Below, one piece after another: positions 47,414 through 56,655 of a stretch of 64,000 nucleotides of DNA; the stretch's first letter is position 1, and every line of letters starts with the position of its first letter. The stretch is from Rhodanobacteraceae bacterium (GTDB lineage Bacteria > Pseudomonadota > Gammaproteobacteria > Xanthomonadales > Rhodanobacteraceae): positions 1,591,254 to 1,655,253 of the forward strand of contig CP126120.1 of assembly GCA_030123585.1 (NCBI GenBank), written 5' to 3'. The notes under the pieces were generated by a model. The model did no database searches and was not told the origin of the DNA. It worked only from the letters and a program-made list of their open reading frames with translations. A program made the translations under genes and the position numbers.

Positions 47414-47992
47414 ATGCCCATCCTGATCCTCGGCCTCGTGATTTTCCTTGGCGCGCATTCGGTGCACATGCTGGCGCCGCGCTTTCGCGAACGCATGGTG
47501 GCACGCATCGGGCTGCTGCCGTGGAAGGGCTTGTACTCGCTGGTGTCGATCGCGGGTTTGGTGCTGATCGTGATCGGGTTCGGGATGGCGCGCGCGCAAC
47601 CGCAACTGTTGTACGTGCCGCCGCTGTGGCTGCGGCATCTGAATGCGCTGTTCACGCTGATTGCGTTCGTGCTGATCGCCGCCGCCTACGTGCCGCGCAA
47701 TCACATGAAGGAGAAGCTCGGGCATCCGATGCTGGCGGGCGTGAAATTGTGGGCGTTCGGGCACCTGCTGGCGACGGGATACCTGCACGACGTGGTGCTG
47801 TTCGGCGCGTTCCTCGTGTGGGCAATCGCGGATTTCGCGGTATCGCGCCGGCGCGATCGCAGCGCGGGCACGCGTTACGCGCAGGGTTCGCTGTCCGGCG
47901 ATGCGCTGGCGGCGACGGCCGGCGTGGCGGGCTGGGCGATCTTCGCGTTCCTGCTGCACGCGCGGCTGATCGGCGTGAATCCCTTCATGTGA
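47414..47992 (+). CDS. NnrU-family membrane protein
   Basis: 192 residues with about five or six helices. ILILGLVIFLGAHSVHMLAPRFRERM is the usual opening of the NnrU/heme-chaperone-like family. Conserved His in HMKEKLGHPMLAGVKLWAFGHLL. Start MPILILG (47414). Linked elsewhere to nitric-oxide or haem-related functions. Confidence 0.88.
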   Translation: MPILILGLVIFLGAHSVHMLAPRFRERMVARIGLLPWKGLYSLVSIAGLVLIVIGFGMARAQPQLLYVPPLWLRHLNALFTLIAFVLIAAAYVPRNHMKEKLGHPMLAGVKLWAFGHLLATGYLHDVVLFGAFLVWAIADFAVSRRRDRSAGTRYAQGSLSGDALAATAGVAGWAIFAFLLHARLIGVNPFM

Positions 47993-48030
47993 TGGAACCA
48001 TTCGGCCGCGGGCGCGTCAAACGAGGACCT

Positions 48031-48119
48031 GCTGACGCCATGCCAAACGGTCGCGGCTCCGGATCGAAACCAGGAAGGGCTTTCGCAAGGCCACGCGATT
48101 CGCTTGGCATGGCGCCAGC
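48031..48119. repeat. Short GCCATGCCAA-ended inverted-repeat element
   Basis: GCTGACGCCATGCCAA (48031-48046) and TTGGCATGGCGCCAGC (48104-48119) are inverted repeats with one mismatch, flanked by imperfect ACGGTCGCGG/CCACGCGATT arms. The ends are the same as those of the 268-bp element at 35967. It lies just ahead of the DUF3014 gene. Confidence 0.7.
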
Positions 48120-48152
48120 GGGACCAGGTTCGTTTCAGGCTGCGGGGGCAAC

Positions 48153-49010
48153 GTGAATCGGCACAATTCGGCAAAAGGCAAGATCATCGGCGCGATCGTG
48201 GTGATCGTGGTGGTGGCGTTGGCGGCGTGGTGGTATTTCACGCGCCTGCCGGGTGTGGACTTCACGCGCCACGGTCCCGAACCGTCGATGCCGGCCAGGG
48301 CCAGCACCGCGCCGCCGCCGATCGAACACCCGATCAGCGAGGCGCAGACCAATCCCGCGTCGGCCAGCACCGCGCCGTTGCCGCCGCTGGATGCCAGCGA
48401 CGACGCCGTGACGAAGGCGCTGGCAGCACTGCCGGGCGCCGAAGGCCTCGCCCGGTTGCTGCTGTCGCGCGGACTGGTGCCGCACATCGTGGCCACGGTG
48501 GACGCGCTGCCGCGCAAGACGATCGGTGCCAGCATCCTGCCGCTGCGCACGCCCGAAGGCGTGTTCGCGGTGGACGCATCAAGCGGCCAGCCCAAGCTGG
48601 ACGCGAAGAACTACGCGCGTTACGCGCCCTACATGAAGATCGTCGAGGCGGTGGACTCGCGCACGCTGGTGACGTGGTACGTGCACTGGTATCCGTTGTT
48701 CCAGGAGGCCTACCGCCAGCTCGGCTATCCGCAGGGCTATTTCAACGATCGCTTGATCGTCGCGATCGACGACATGCTGGCGGCGCCCGACGCGCAGGCG
48801 CCGGTGGCGCTGGTCAGGACCGCGGATGGCCACTACGCATTCGCCGATCCGACCTGGGAATCGCTGTCGGTGGGCCAGAAGCTGATGATCCGCATCGGCC
48901 CCGACAACGAGCGGACGCTGAAAACGAAATTGCGCAGCATCCGCGCGCTGCTGCTGGGCAAGGCGCCCGAGTTGCGCGGCGCGCAATCGGCGCCGGCTTC
49001 CTCGCGGTAA
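48153..49010 (+). CDS. DUF3014-family membrane-anchored protein
   Basis: 285 residues, GTG start at 48153 with GGGGG upstream. One membrane helix (IIGAIVVIVVVALAAWWYF), a Pro/Ala/Ser-rich linker, then DUF3014 (LVPHIVATVDALPR, YARYAPYMKIVEAVDSRTLV, LGYPQGYFNDRLIVAIDDML). Function unknown. Confidence 0.85.
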   Translation: MNRHNSAKGKIIGAIVVIVVVALAAWWYFTRLPGVDFTRHGPEPSMPARASTAPPPIEHPISEAQTNPASASTAPLPPLDASDDAVTKALAALPGAEGLARLLLSRGLVPHIVATVDALPRKTIGASILPLRTPEGVFAVDASSGQPKLDAKNYARYAPYMKIVEAVDSRTLVTWYVHWYPLFQEAYRQLGYPQGYFNDRLIVAIDDMLAAPDAQAPVALVRTADGHYAFADPTWESLSVGQKLMIRIGPDNERTLKTKLRSIRALLLGKAPELRGAQSAPASSR

Positions 49011-49033
49011 CCTCATTTCGCAAGGAAACACCG

Positions 49034-49897
49034 CTATTCCGGGAGCCGCGCCGGTTTCATGGCGCGGCTCCCGGAATGACGAGCATTTATCGGGCGAACA
49101 AGCCTGCCAACGAAGTGGAAACCGGATGAAACAACGGCCTGCGCCCCGAAGTCGATCCGGGTTTCGCCCTGCGCCACGCCATCCGGTCCGAAGCGATGCT
49201 CCTCGATGACGCCGCCGCCGCGGGCCAGCGCGATCAGCGTGGTGGCACGGGTGCCGTAGCGTGCGCCGCGCACGAACAACGGCGAGAGTTTCCGTTCCAG
49301 TTCGATGCCGACGCCGGTGTCGGGAAGTTCCGGGTCCGGCGCGCACGTTTCGTCGGCGAAGGCATCGAACAGCGGCGCGAAATCCTCCGAACCCGCATCG
49401 AGCCAATCGCGCAGCACCGCGCTCGCGCGGCGCACCTTGGGCCACGGTGCATCCAGATCGCCGTTCGACAGGCCGTGCACGCCGGGTTCGATCGCGCACA
49501 TCCGCGTCGCCGGATGGTTGGACACGAAGCGCGCGCCGGCGCGGTCGAACAGCAGCAGGTTGAACGGACGGTAGCGCGCGGCGTCGCCAGCCAGCGCGTC
49601 GGCATGCCGGCCGGCGGTTTCCTCGCCGCGCAGGAAGTCGCTGACCAGCCATCCGCGCGATGCGCCGTCCTGCGACGCGCGCGGATCGCGCACGTTGGTC
49701 ACCACCGCCGCGCGATCCGGTGCGCGCACACCCATCCAGGTGCCGCCCGCTTCGAGGTCGCGCCCGGCGATGAGGCCCGGCGCATCCGTCCAGCGCGCGA
49801 GCGGCGCCGACGGGCGCGCATGCACCTCGTCGCGATTGCCGATCAGCAGCAGCCGCCAGCGCGGGTGGATATTCCAGGCGAAAGCGATCACGCACAT
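49034..49897 (-). CDS. NRDE/TANGO2-family protein
   Basis: 287 residues. MCVIAF...NRDEVHARP with the N-terminal Cys2, GRDLEAGGTWMGV, TNVRDPRA and the SNGDLDAPWPKV block are diagnostic of the family (NRDE motif; human TANGO2 relative). Domain ends near residue 265. The last residues (RHSGSRAMKPARLPE) are encoded by a GTCATTCC palindrome and look acquired. Confidence 0.88.
   Translation of the reverse strand: MCVIAFAWNIHPRWRLLLIGNRDEVHARPSAPLARWTDAPGLIAGRDLEAGGTWMGVRAPDRAAVVTNVRDPRASQDGASRGWLVSDFLRGEETAGRHADALAGDAARYRPFNLLLFDRAGARFVSNHPATRMCAIEPGVHGLSNGDLDAPWPKVRRASAVLRDWLDAGSEDFAPLFDAFADETCAPDPELPDTGVGIELERKLSPLFVRGARYGTRATTLIALARGGGVIEEHRFGPDGVAQGETRIDFGAQAVVSSGFHFVGRLVRPINARHSGSRAMKPARLPE
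49036..49077. repeat. Compact GTCATTCCGGG hairpin
   Basis: ATTCCGGGAGCCGCGCC (49036-49052) pairs perfectly over 17 bp with GGCGCGGCTCCCGGAAT (49061-49077), 8-base loop. It contains the 3' codons of the NRDE gene. Confidence 0.8.
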
Positions 49898-49977
49898 TCC
49901 ACCAGCGTAGCCGATCGCACAACTTGGTTGGCATCGATCCTCAGCCGTACAGGACGCGTCATATCGAGCGAAACCTT

Positions 49978-50092
49978 GTCATTCCGGGGCTGCCCGCGCT
50001 GTCTGCGGGCAGAACCCGGAATCGGTGTCGCTACGCGCGTCAACCTTCCAAACCGATTCCGGATTCGGGCCTGCGGCCCGCTCCGGAATGAC
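49978..50092. repeat. GTCATTCCGGGG palindromic element, complete copy
   Basis: GTCATTCCGGGGC at 49978 is mirrored by GCTCCGGAATGAC ending 50092. Inner hairpins are CTGCCCGCGCTGTCTGCGGGCAG and GGGCCTGCGGCCC. It occupies the 349-base gap between the NRDE gene and the divergent receiver-EAL gene; no ORF fits there. Confidence 0.8.
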
Positions 50093-50246
50093 AATGCAAT
50101 TTGCTGAGGTTCGTCGCCAATCAGATCGCACAATGGCGTCTCCCTCCCTGAGGAATGAAACACGCCATCTCCCTAGCTTCGGACGATCACCGACACGCCC
50201 CGGTGCTAGACTCGCTCCGGCGCTGCCGTGTGCGAAGGGGGCCGAC

Positions 50247-51446
50247 ATGAGAACCAAGTTGGCGCACATGTCGGTGCTGGTGGTCGAAGATCACGACTTC
50301 CAGCGCCAGGTCGCGTTGCGCCTGCTGCAGCAGATGGGCATCGGCAGTGCTCTTGAGGCGACGGACGGCCGCAGCGCGCTGGCCGTGCTCGCCAAACAGA
50401 AGCAGCCCGTGGACGTGGTGCTGGTGGACCTCGACCTGCCGCAAATGGACGGCATCGAGTTCATTGGCCACGTGGCCGAACAGCGGCTGGCTTCGGCGGT
50501 GGTGGTGCTGACCGCGCTCGATCCCGCGCTGCTCAACACCGTGCGGATCATGGCGCGGGCTGCCGGCATGCGGGTGCTCGGCACGGTCGAGAAACCTCTG
50601 ACGCATGCCAAGCTGCTCGAAGTCATCGACCTGTATTTCACCGACGACGTCCAGGCCGACGAGGCTCCCCACCCCGACATCGACGAAGGACTGCTCGCCG
50701 AAGCGCTGGCCAGCGATGCCTTCGAGGCCTGGTTCCAGCCGCAGGTGGCGATCGGCAGCGGCTTCGTGACCGGCGTCGAGGCGCTGGCGCGCTGGAACCT
50801 CGACGGACGGCCGGTGTCGGCCGCGCGCTTCATTCCGGAACTGGAACGCTGCAATCTCATCGATGCGCTCACCGAGCGCATCCTCACGCAGACTTGTCGC
50901 TGGTGCACGCGCTGGCGCGAGGCAGGCCTCGACCTCGGCGTTTCGGTGAACGTGTCGATGCACAACCTCGCGGACACGGCGGCCGCCGACCGCTACCAGG
51001 CCATCGTGCAGGAGGCCGGCGTCGACACCCACGACGTGACGCTGGAAATCACCGAATCGTCGATGATGCACGAAGCCGCGCAAGTGCTGAACGTGCTGGC
51101 GCGCCTGCGCCTCAAGGGTTTCGGGCTGTCGGTGGACGACTTCGGCACCGGCTGGTCGTCGCTGTCGCAACTGGCGCAGTTGCCGGTGACCGAACTCAAG
51201 ATCGACCAGGGCTTCGTGAACGGCGCGGCCACCGAACCGCGCAACCGCGCGGTGGTCGAGGCCAGCCTCGAACTCGGGCGCAAACTCGGCCTGACCACCG
51301 TGGCCGAGGGCGTGCGCAGCGTCGAGGAATGGCAGATGCTGGCCGAACTCGGCTGCACCCGCGCGCAGGGCGAACTGATCGGCAACGCGGTGCCTGGCGA
51401 TCAGCTCGCCGCGGCCATCGAAAAGTGGCGTCGCCGGCAGCCATGA
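50247..51446 (+). CDS. Receiver-EAL response regulator (c-di-GMP phosphodiesterase)
   Basis: 399 residues. The receiver domain has VVEDHDF and VLVDLDLPQMDG (phospho-Asp), VEKPL at the Lys position. The EAL domain (about 155-395) keeps the catalytic set: EALARW, NVSMHN, EITESSMM, DDFGTGWSSL, KIDQGF, AEGV, QGE. It should hydrolyse c-di-GMP under control of phosphorylation. AAGGGGG precedes ATG 50247. TGA overlaps the hybrid kinase ATG, so the two form a signalling pair. Confidence 0.92.
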   Translation: MRTKLAHMSVLVVEDHDFQRQVALRLLQQMGIGSALEATDGRSALAVLAKQKQPVDVVLVDLDLPQMDGIEFIGHVAEQRLASAVVVLTALDPALLNTVRIMARAAGMRVLGTVEKPLTHAKLLEVIDLYFTDDVQADEAPHPDIDEGLLAEALASDAFEAWFQPQVAIGSGFVTGVEALARWNLDGRPVSAARFIPELERCNLIDALTERILTQTCRWCTRWREAGLDLGVSVNVSMHNLADTAAADRYQAIVQEAGVDTHDVTLEITESSMMHEAAQVLNVLARLRLKGFGLSVDDFGTGWSSLSQLAQLPVTELKIDQGFVNGAATEPRNRAVVEASLELGRKLGLTTVAEGVRSVEEWQMLAELGCTRAQGELIGNAVPGDQLAAAIEKWRRRQP

Positions 51447-53839
51447 CCCGCGGCTTCTGGACGGTCCGCAGGCAACTGGTGTTCCTGTTCGGTGTGATGC
51501 TGGTCGCCGCGGGCTGCGTGCTGGCGCTGGACGCGGCCTACCAGCACGACCACGAAGCCACGCTCAACCGCCTGTACGACAACGCGCTGGGCGGCCAGAG
51601 CAACGTCAAGGCGCTGACCGATGCCTACGGCGTCACGGTCGTCGGAGCCACGTTCAAGGTGCGCAACGGGCTGCTGACGTTCGACGACGGCCTCGCCGCG
51701 ATCGACCAGGCGCAGCATCGCACGGACCAGGCCTTCGCGGCACTCTCCGGCGAGAACATGCCGCCGCGGCAACGCGAGCTGCTCGCACGCATTCGGCGCG
51801 AGCGCGTACGCGCGGATGCCGCGATCGCGCAACTGCGCGCGCAACTCGCGGCGCACAGCACCGCCGGCGTCGGCCGCTTTGCCGACACCGAACTGTTTCC
51901 CGCGACCGATCCGTTGCTCAGCGACCTCAACCTGCTCGCCGACCTCAAGATCCTCGGCGCGCAGACGCAACTGCAGGACGACCGCGCGCACGCGCAACGG
52001 CTGAACGCATGGCGCATCGGCCTGTCGCTGGCCGCGTTGCTGATCGTGCTGGTCGCGGGACGCCAGGTGCTGCGCAACATCTACCAGGGCATCGGACAAC
52101 TGGTGCGGCTGTCGCAAAGCATGCGCGCCGGCGACTACGATTCGCCGGTCGGGCCGCGCGTGAAGGGCGAACCCGGCGAGGTGATGGACGGCTTCCTCAC
52201 GATGCGCGAGGAGGTCAAGCGCAAGGACGCCGCGCTGCGCGAAAGCGAGACGCGCGCGCGTGAAGCCAGCCGCGCCAAGAGCGCCTTCCTCGCCGCGATG
52301 AGCCACGAGATCCGCACGCCGATGATCGGCATCACCGGCATGCTGGAATTGCTGGAACACACGCGGCTGGACGCCGAGCAGCGCCGCAGCATCGCGATCG
52401 TGCAAAGCTCGGCGCAGAGCCTGCTGCAGATCATCGGCGACATCCTCGACTTTTCCAAGATCGAGGCGGGCCGGATGGAACTCGCGCCGGTCGATGTCGA
52501 CCTGCGCCGGCTGGTCGAACACACCGTCGGCAACTATCTCGGCTTCGCGTCCAGCAAGGGCCTGACCCTCGAATCCGCGATCGACGCTGCGCTCGCGCCC
52601 GCCTACGTCGCCGACCCACTGCGGATCCGGCAGATCCTGTCCAACTTCCTTTCCAATGCGTTGAAGTTCACCCGCACCGGCGGCGTCACGGTGCGCGCCG
52701 AACGCATCGAGGCGCTGCCCGACGGGCGCGACCGCATCGCGTTGCGCGTGCGCGACAGCGGCATTGGCATCAACGACGAGCAACGCGAACTGCTGTTCCA
52801 GCCGTTCTCGCAGGCGGACACCAGCACCACCCGCAACTTCGGCGGCACCGGACTCGGCCTCGCGATCTGCCGGCAGCTCGCCGGACTGATGGGCGGGACC
52901 ATCGAGTTGGCCAGCAAGCCCGGCGCAGGCAGCACCTTCAGCCTGATCCTGCCGCTGCCCAAGGGCGATCCGGACAAGGTCGAGCCCGAACGCGTGGCCG
53001 CGCCGGCGGAGGATTTCCCCACCCGCCCGCTGCCGGGCGTCGACGAAGCGCAACGCGAGCACAGCCTGGTGCTGGTGGTGGACGACCACGCGACGAACCG
53101 CGAAGTGCTGACCCGGCAACTCGCGCGCGCCGGCTTCGCCTGCGAAACCGCGGCGGACGGCGAGGAAGGGCTGCGGCGTTGGGAAACCGGCGCCTATGCG
53201 CTGGTGCTCACCGACATCCACATGCCGAAACTGGACGGCTACCAGTTGGCCGCCGCGATCCGCAAGGCCGAGCGTCGCCAGCAGCGCGAACGCACGCCGG
53301 TGATCGCGATCACCGCCAACGTCAGCAAGGGCGAGGCCGAGCACTGCATCGCGATGGGCATGGACGCCTTCCTCGGCAAGCCGGTGCGGATCGCGCAATT
53401 GTCCGCCACGCTCCGGCACTGGCTGCCGCATGTGGTCTTCCCCGCCGCGCCAGCGCCGGATGACGACGCGGCGTCTGCCACGCCGTCCGCCCAGGATGCC
53501 CTGTTCTCCACGGAGTCGCCGGTCGATTCCGCGGTCCTCCACGAGATCGCCGGCAACGATCCGACCCTCGCGCACAACCTGCTGAACGACTTCCTGATCG
53601 CCGCGCGCAAGGATCTGGCCGGCCTGAAATCGGCGCTCGCCGAGGGCAACCTGCCCGAGGCGATCCGGCAGGCGCACCGCGTCAAGGGCGCCGCCGCGCT
53701 GGTGGGCGCGCGCGGCGTGTACGCCTGCGCCGTGGCCGCCGAGACGGCCGGCCGCGCCGGCGACGCCACGGCGCTCGACGACGCGACGCGCAACCTGTCC
53801 GGCGCGCTGGATCTGCTGGCCGTGTGGGTGGAGCGCTGA
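51443..53839 (+). CDS. BvgS-like hybrid sensor histidine kinase with HPt
   Basis: 798 residues. Two membrane helices (QLVFLFGVMLVAAGCVLAL; IGLSLAALLIVLVAG) flank a helical periplasmic sensor. HAMP-like linker, HisKA (FLAAMSHEIRTPMIG), HATPase (NFLSNALKFT, DSGIGI, GGTGLGLAI), receiver (VVDDHATNREV, LTDIHMPKLDG) and C-terminal HPt (RQAHRVKGAAALVGARG). The phosphorelay ends in an HPt domain, likely feeding the receiver of the upstream EAL protein (inference). Confidence 0.93.
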   Translation: MTRGFWTVRRQLVFLFGVMLVAAGCVLALDAAYQHDHEATLNRLYDNALGGQSNVKALTDAYGVTVVGATFKVRNGLLTFDDGLAAIDQAQHRTDQAFAALSGENMPPRQRELLARIRRERVRADAAIAQLRAQLAAHSTAGVGRFADTELFPATDPLLSDLNLLADLKILGAQTQLQDDRAHAQRLNAWRIGLSLAALLIVLVAGRQVLRNIYQGIGQLVRLSQSMRAGDYDSPVGPRVKGEPGEVMDGFLTMREEVKRKDAALRESETRAREASRAKSAFLAAMSHEIRTPMIGITGMLELLEHTRLDAEQRRSIAIVQSSAQSLLQIIGDILDFSKIEAGRMELAPVDVDLRRLVEHTVGNYLGFASSKGLTLESAIDAALAPAYVADPLRIRQILSNFLSNALKFTRTGGVTVRAERIEALPDGRDRIALRVRDSGIGINDEQRELLFQPFSQADTSTTRNFGGTGLGLAICRQLAGLMGGTIELASKPGAGSTFSLILPLPKGDPDKVEPERVAAPAEDFPTRPLPGVDEAQREHSLVLVVDDHATNREVLTRQLARAGFACETAADGEEGLRRWETGAYALVLTDIHMPKLDGYQLAAAIRKAERRQQRERTPVIAITANVSKGEAEHCIAMGMDAFLGKPVRIAQLSATLRHWLPHVVFPAAPAPDDDAASATPSAQDALFSTESPVDSAVLHEIAGNDPTLAHNLLNDFLIAARKDLAGLKSALAEGNLPEAIRQAHRVKGAAALVGARGVYACAVAAETAGRAGDATALDDATRNLSGALDLLAVWVER

Positions 53840-53895
53840 GCACCGCATCGGACATGGCGGCAACATCCGGGCATTCGCCGCGATAATCGCCGCGC

Positions 53896-55083
53896 ATGTC
53901 ACGCCCGATTTCCCGATCGCACCCCCTGCTCCCGGCGCTCGCGCTGTGCGCGCTCGTGGGCGCCGCGTCTTCGATGGCGGCGACGGCGCCCGCGCCCGCG
54001 TCGTCGACGCAGGACGACAGCGCCACGCGTGAAGCGGCCGCCAAGGCGCAGCTCGCCGCGGTACGCGCGGAAATCGCGAAGATCGCCGAGGCGCAGCACG
54101 CGACCGCCGCGCAGCGCGACGCAATCAACGCGAAGCTGGCCGCACAGGCCGCGCAACTCAACCAGGCCGCCAACGCGGTGCGCGAAACCGACGCCGCGAT
54201 CGCGGCCAAGTCCGCGTCGCTGGCCGATCTGCAACAGCAACGCGGGCAACTCGAAACCAGACTCTCGGACCAACGCGCGGCATTGGCGGAACTGCTGCGC
54301 GCGGCCTACACGCTGGATCGCGGCTCGGACCTCTCGCTGCTGCTGGGCGACGGCGACATCGCCAGGATCGATCGTGCGCTGGCCTATTCGCGCTACTTCC
54401 AGCGCGACCGCGTCGCGCGTATCCGCGGCCTGCTGGGCGAACTGGCGCAACTCGACCAGGTCGGAGCTTCGATCGAGGCCGACACCCAGGCGCTGCAGCA
54501 ACAGCGCGCGCAACGCGCGGCGCAACAGGCGCAGCTCGAACAGGCGCGCGATGCGCAGCGCAAGCTGCTGGCCGAGGCCGACGCGCAACTCGCGCAGCAG
54601 AAGGACAAGCTTGCCGCCCTGCAGCGCGATGCCGATGCGCTGAACGAATTGCTGAAGCGCCTGCAGAACGTGTTCGCCGACATCCCGGCGCAGCTCGGCC
54701 AGAACACGCCGTTCGCGCAACTGCGCGGCAAGCTCGACTGGCCGGTCGCCGGCACGCCGCGCGCGGGCACCGGCACGCTGGCGCAGGGCATCGTGATCGC
54801 GGCCCGGCCCGGCGCGGAAGTGCGCGCGGTCGCCTACGGGCGGGTGGCGTGGGCGGATTTCATGCGCGGCTTCGGGATGCTGGTGATCATCGACCAGGGC
54901 AACGGCTGGATGAGCCTGTACGGCGGCAACGAGGCCGCGCTGGTGTCGGCCGGCGACTGGGTGAAGCCGGGCCAGGCCATCGCGACGGTCGGCCGCGATC
55001 CCGAGCAGGGCGGCGCGTGGTTCGGGCTGCGCCACGACGGCAAGCCGGTCGATCCGCGCGGCTGGTTCGCCGGCAAACATTGA
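53896..55083 (+). CDS. envC: EnvC murein hydrolase activator
   Basis: 395 residues. Signal peptide (LALCALVGAASSMAA), long coiled coil (about 45-260), C-terminal LytM fold. The zinc ligands of active LytM peptidases are absent (MLVIIDQGNGWMSLYGG lacks HxH), as expected for EnvC, which activates amidases at the septum. Confidence 0.92.
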   Translation: MSRPISRSHPLLPALALCALVGAASSMAATAPAPASSTQDDSATREAAAKAQLAAVRAEIAKIAEAQHATAAQRDAINAKLAAQAAQLNQAANAVRETDAAIAAKSASLADLQQQRGQLETRLSDQRAALAELLRAAYTLDRGSDLSLLLGDGDIARIDRALAYSRYFQRDRVARIRGLLGELAQLDQVGASIEADTQALQQQRAQRAAQQAQLEQARDAQRKLLAEADAQLAQQKDKLAALQRDADALNELLKRLQNVFADIPAQLGQNTPFAQLRGKLDWPVAGTPRAGTGTLAQGIVIAARPGAEVRAVAYGRVAWADFMRGFGMLVIIDQGNGWMSLYGGNEAALVSAGDWVKPGQAIATVGRDPEQGGAWFGLRHDGKPVDPRGWFAGKH

Positions 55084-55161
55084 GACAACGCGGACGGCCT
55101 ACAATGAACCACCGCACGCGCACGCGGTCCTGATTTCTGCGGCTTCCACGGAATCTTCTCC

Positions 55162-56529
55162 ATGACTCGAACTTTGCAAGGCTGGCTGGGCGGCATGTTG
55201 TTCTTCTGCGCGGGGGTTGCGCTCGCCGCGCCGCCGCCCAAACCCGCGTCGCCCGCCGCGCCAGCCAGTGCGTCATCGAGCGCACCCGCGGCGTCCAGCT
55301 CCGCCGCCGATACGCCCAGCCTTGCCGACATCGAAACCTTCACCCGCGCCTTCGAACTGATCAAGCAGGCCTACGTCAGCCCGGTCAGCAACAAGCGCCT
55401 GATGCAGTCGGCGATCCGCGGGATGCTGGCGGGCCTCGACCCGCACAGCGAATTCCTCGACAAGAGCGAACTCACGGACCTGACCGAGGACACCTCCGGC
55501 GCGTACACCGGCCTCGGCATCCAGGTCGCGCAGGTCAACCACCAGTTGGTGATCATCGCGCCGCTGGACGGCGGTCCGGCCAAGCGCGCCGGCATCGTGG
55601 CGGGCGACGTGATCGTGGCGATCGACGGCGCGCCGGTGCAGCCGGATGCGATCGACGCCGCGATCAAGAAACTGCGCGGGCCGATCGGTTCGAAGATCAC
55701 GCTGACCGTGGTGCACGCCGACGGCGGCAAGCCGATCGCGATCCCGCTGGTGCGCGAGCGCATCCGGGTCGCCAGCGTGACCACGCGCATGCTGGAACCG
55801 GGCTATGCCTACATCCGCATCAGCGAATTCCAGGAAGACACCGCGAGCGAACTCACCCGCAAGCTGGAAGCCCTGCAGAAAAAGGATGGGCCGCTGCGCG
55901 GCGCCGTGCTGGACCTGCGTTCGAATCCGGGCGGTCTGCTGACCAGCGCGGTCGGCGTTTCCGATGACTTCCTCGACTCCGGATTGATCGTCAGCACCCG
56001 CGGACGCCTGCCGCAATCCGACCTCAAGTTCAACGCGACGCCCGGCGACCTGCTGAACGGCGCGCCGATGGTGGTGCTGGTCGACAACGGCACCGCCTCG
56101 GCCGCGGAAATCGTGACCGGCGCGCTGAAGGGCCACCACCGTGCGCTGATCATGGGACGGCGCACCTTCGGCAAGGGCTCGGTGCAGACGATCCTGCCGC
56201 TCGGCAACGGCGATGCGGTGAAACTGACTACCGCGCGCTACTACACGCCGGACGGCACCTCGATCCAGGTCGCGGGCATCACGCCCGACATCGTGCTCGG
56301 CAACGTCACGGTCGCGGCCAACCGCAATCCGTCGCTGGACGACGACGAACACGAGGGCGACCTGCCCAACCACCTCTCGGGTTCGCCCACCGAAAACGCC
56401 AACCACGACGCCGGCGATCTCGCGGTGCAGGACTACGCGCTGTCCGAGGCGCTGCACGTGCTGAAGGGATTGGCGCTGGCGCGGCAAGCCGCGGCGCAAC
56501 CCGCCGTGGCGACTTCGTCCGCACACTGA
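55162..56529 (+). CDS. ctpA: S41-family C-terminal processing peptidase
   Basis: 455 residues. Signal peptide, linker, PDZ domain (about 105-190; YTGLGIQVAQVNHQLVIIAP), and protease core with catalytic Ser313 (NGTASAAEIVTGAL) and Lys338 (TFGKGSVQ). Periplasmic Tail-specific protease. Follows envC, as is common. Confidence 0.93.
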   Translation: MTRTLQGWLGGMLFFCAGVALAAPPPKPASPAAPASASSSAPAASSSAADTPSLADIETFTRAFELIKQAYVSPVSNKRLMQSAIRGMLAGLDPHSEFLDKSELTDLTEDTSGAYTGLGIQVAQVNHQLVIIAPLDGGPAKRAGIVAGDVIVAIDGAPVQPDAIDAAIKKLRGPIGSKITLTVVHADGGKPIAIPLVRERIRVASVTTRMLEPGYAYIRISEFQEDTASELTRKLEALQKKDGPLRGAVLDLRSNPGGLLTSAVGVSDDFLDSGLIVSTRGRLPQSDLKFNATPGDLLNGAPMVVLVDNGTASAAEIVTGALKGHHRALIMGRRTFGKGSVQTILPLGNGDAVKLTTARYYTPDGTSIQVAGITPDIVLGNVTVAANRNPSLDDDEHEGDLPNHLSGSPTENANHDAGDLAVQDYALSEALHVLKGLALARQAAAQPAVATSSAH

Positions 56530-56557
56530 GCCACGCAACCGGATCACGAAGTTCGTG

Positions 56558-56621
56558 ACGCGGATATGCGTGGATGCACGCGGATCATGCTCCATCCGCG
56601 CTTGTCCGCGTTGATCCGCGT
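56558..56621. repeat. Short imperfect repeats of GCGGAT/ATCCGC
   Basis: ACGCGGAT (56578-56585) is inverted as ATCCGCGT (56614-56621), and TCCGCG occurs again between them. Low-complexity palindromic spacer between converging ctpA and MFS genes; possible terminator-like structure without U-run. Confidence 0.4.
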
Positions 56622-56655
56622 CCGGTGCCTTTCCATCAATCCGGCGCGCGGAGCT

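Noticed and set aside
51401..54124. Minus-strand frame of ~900 codons opposite the hybrid kinase
   Set aside because: Antisense shadow with no motifs.
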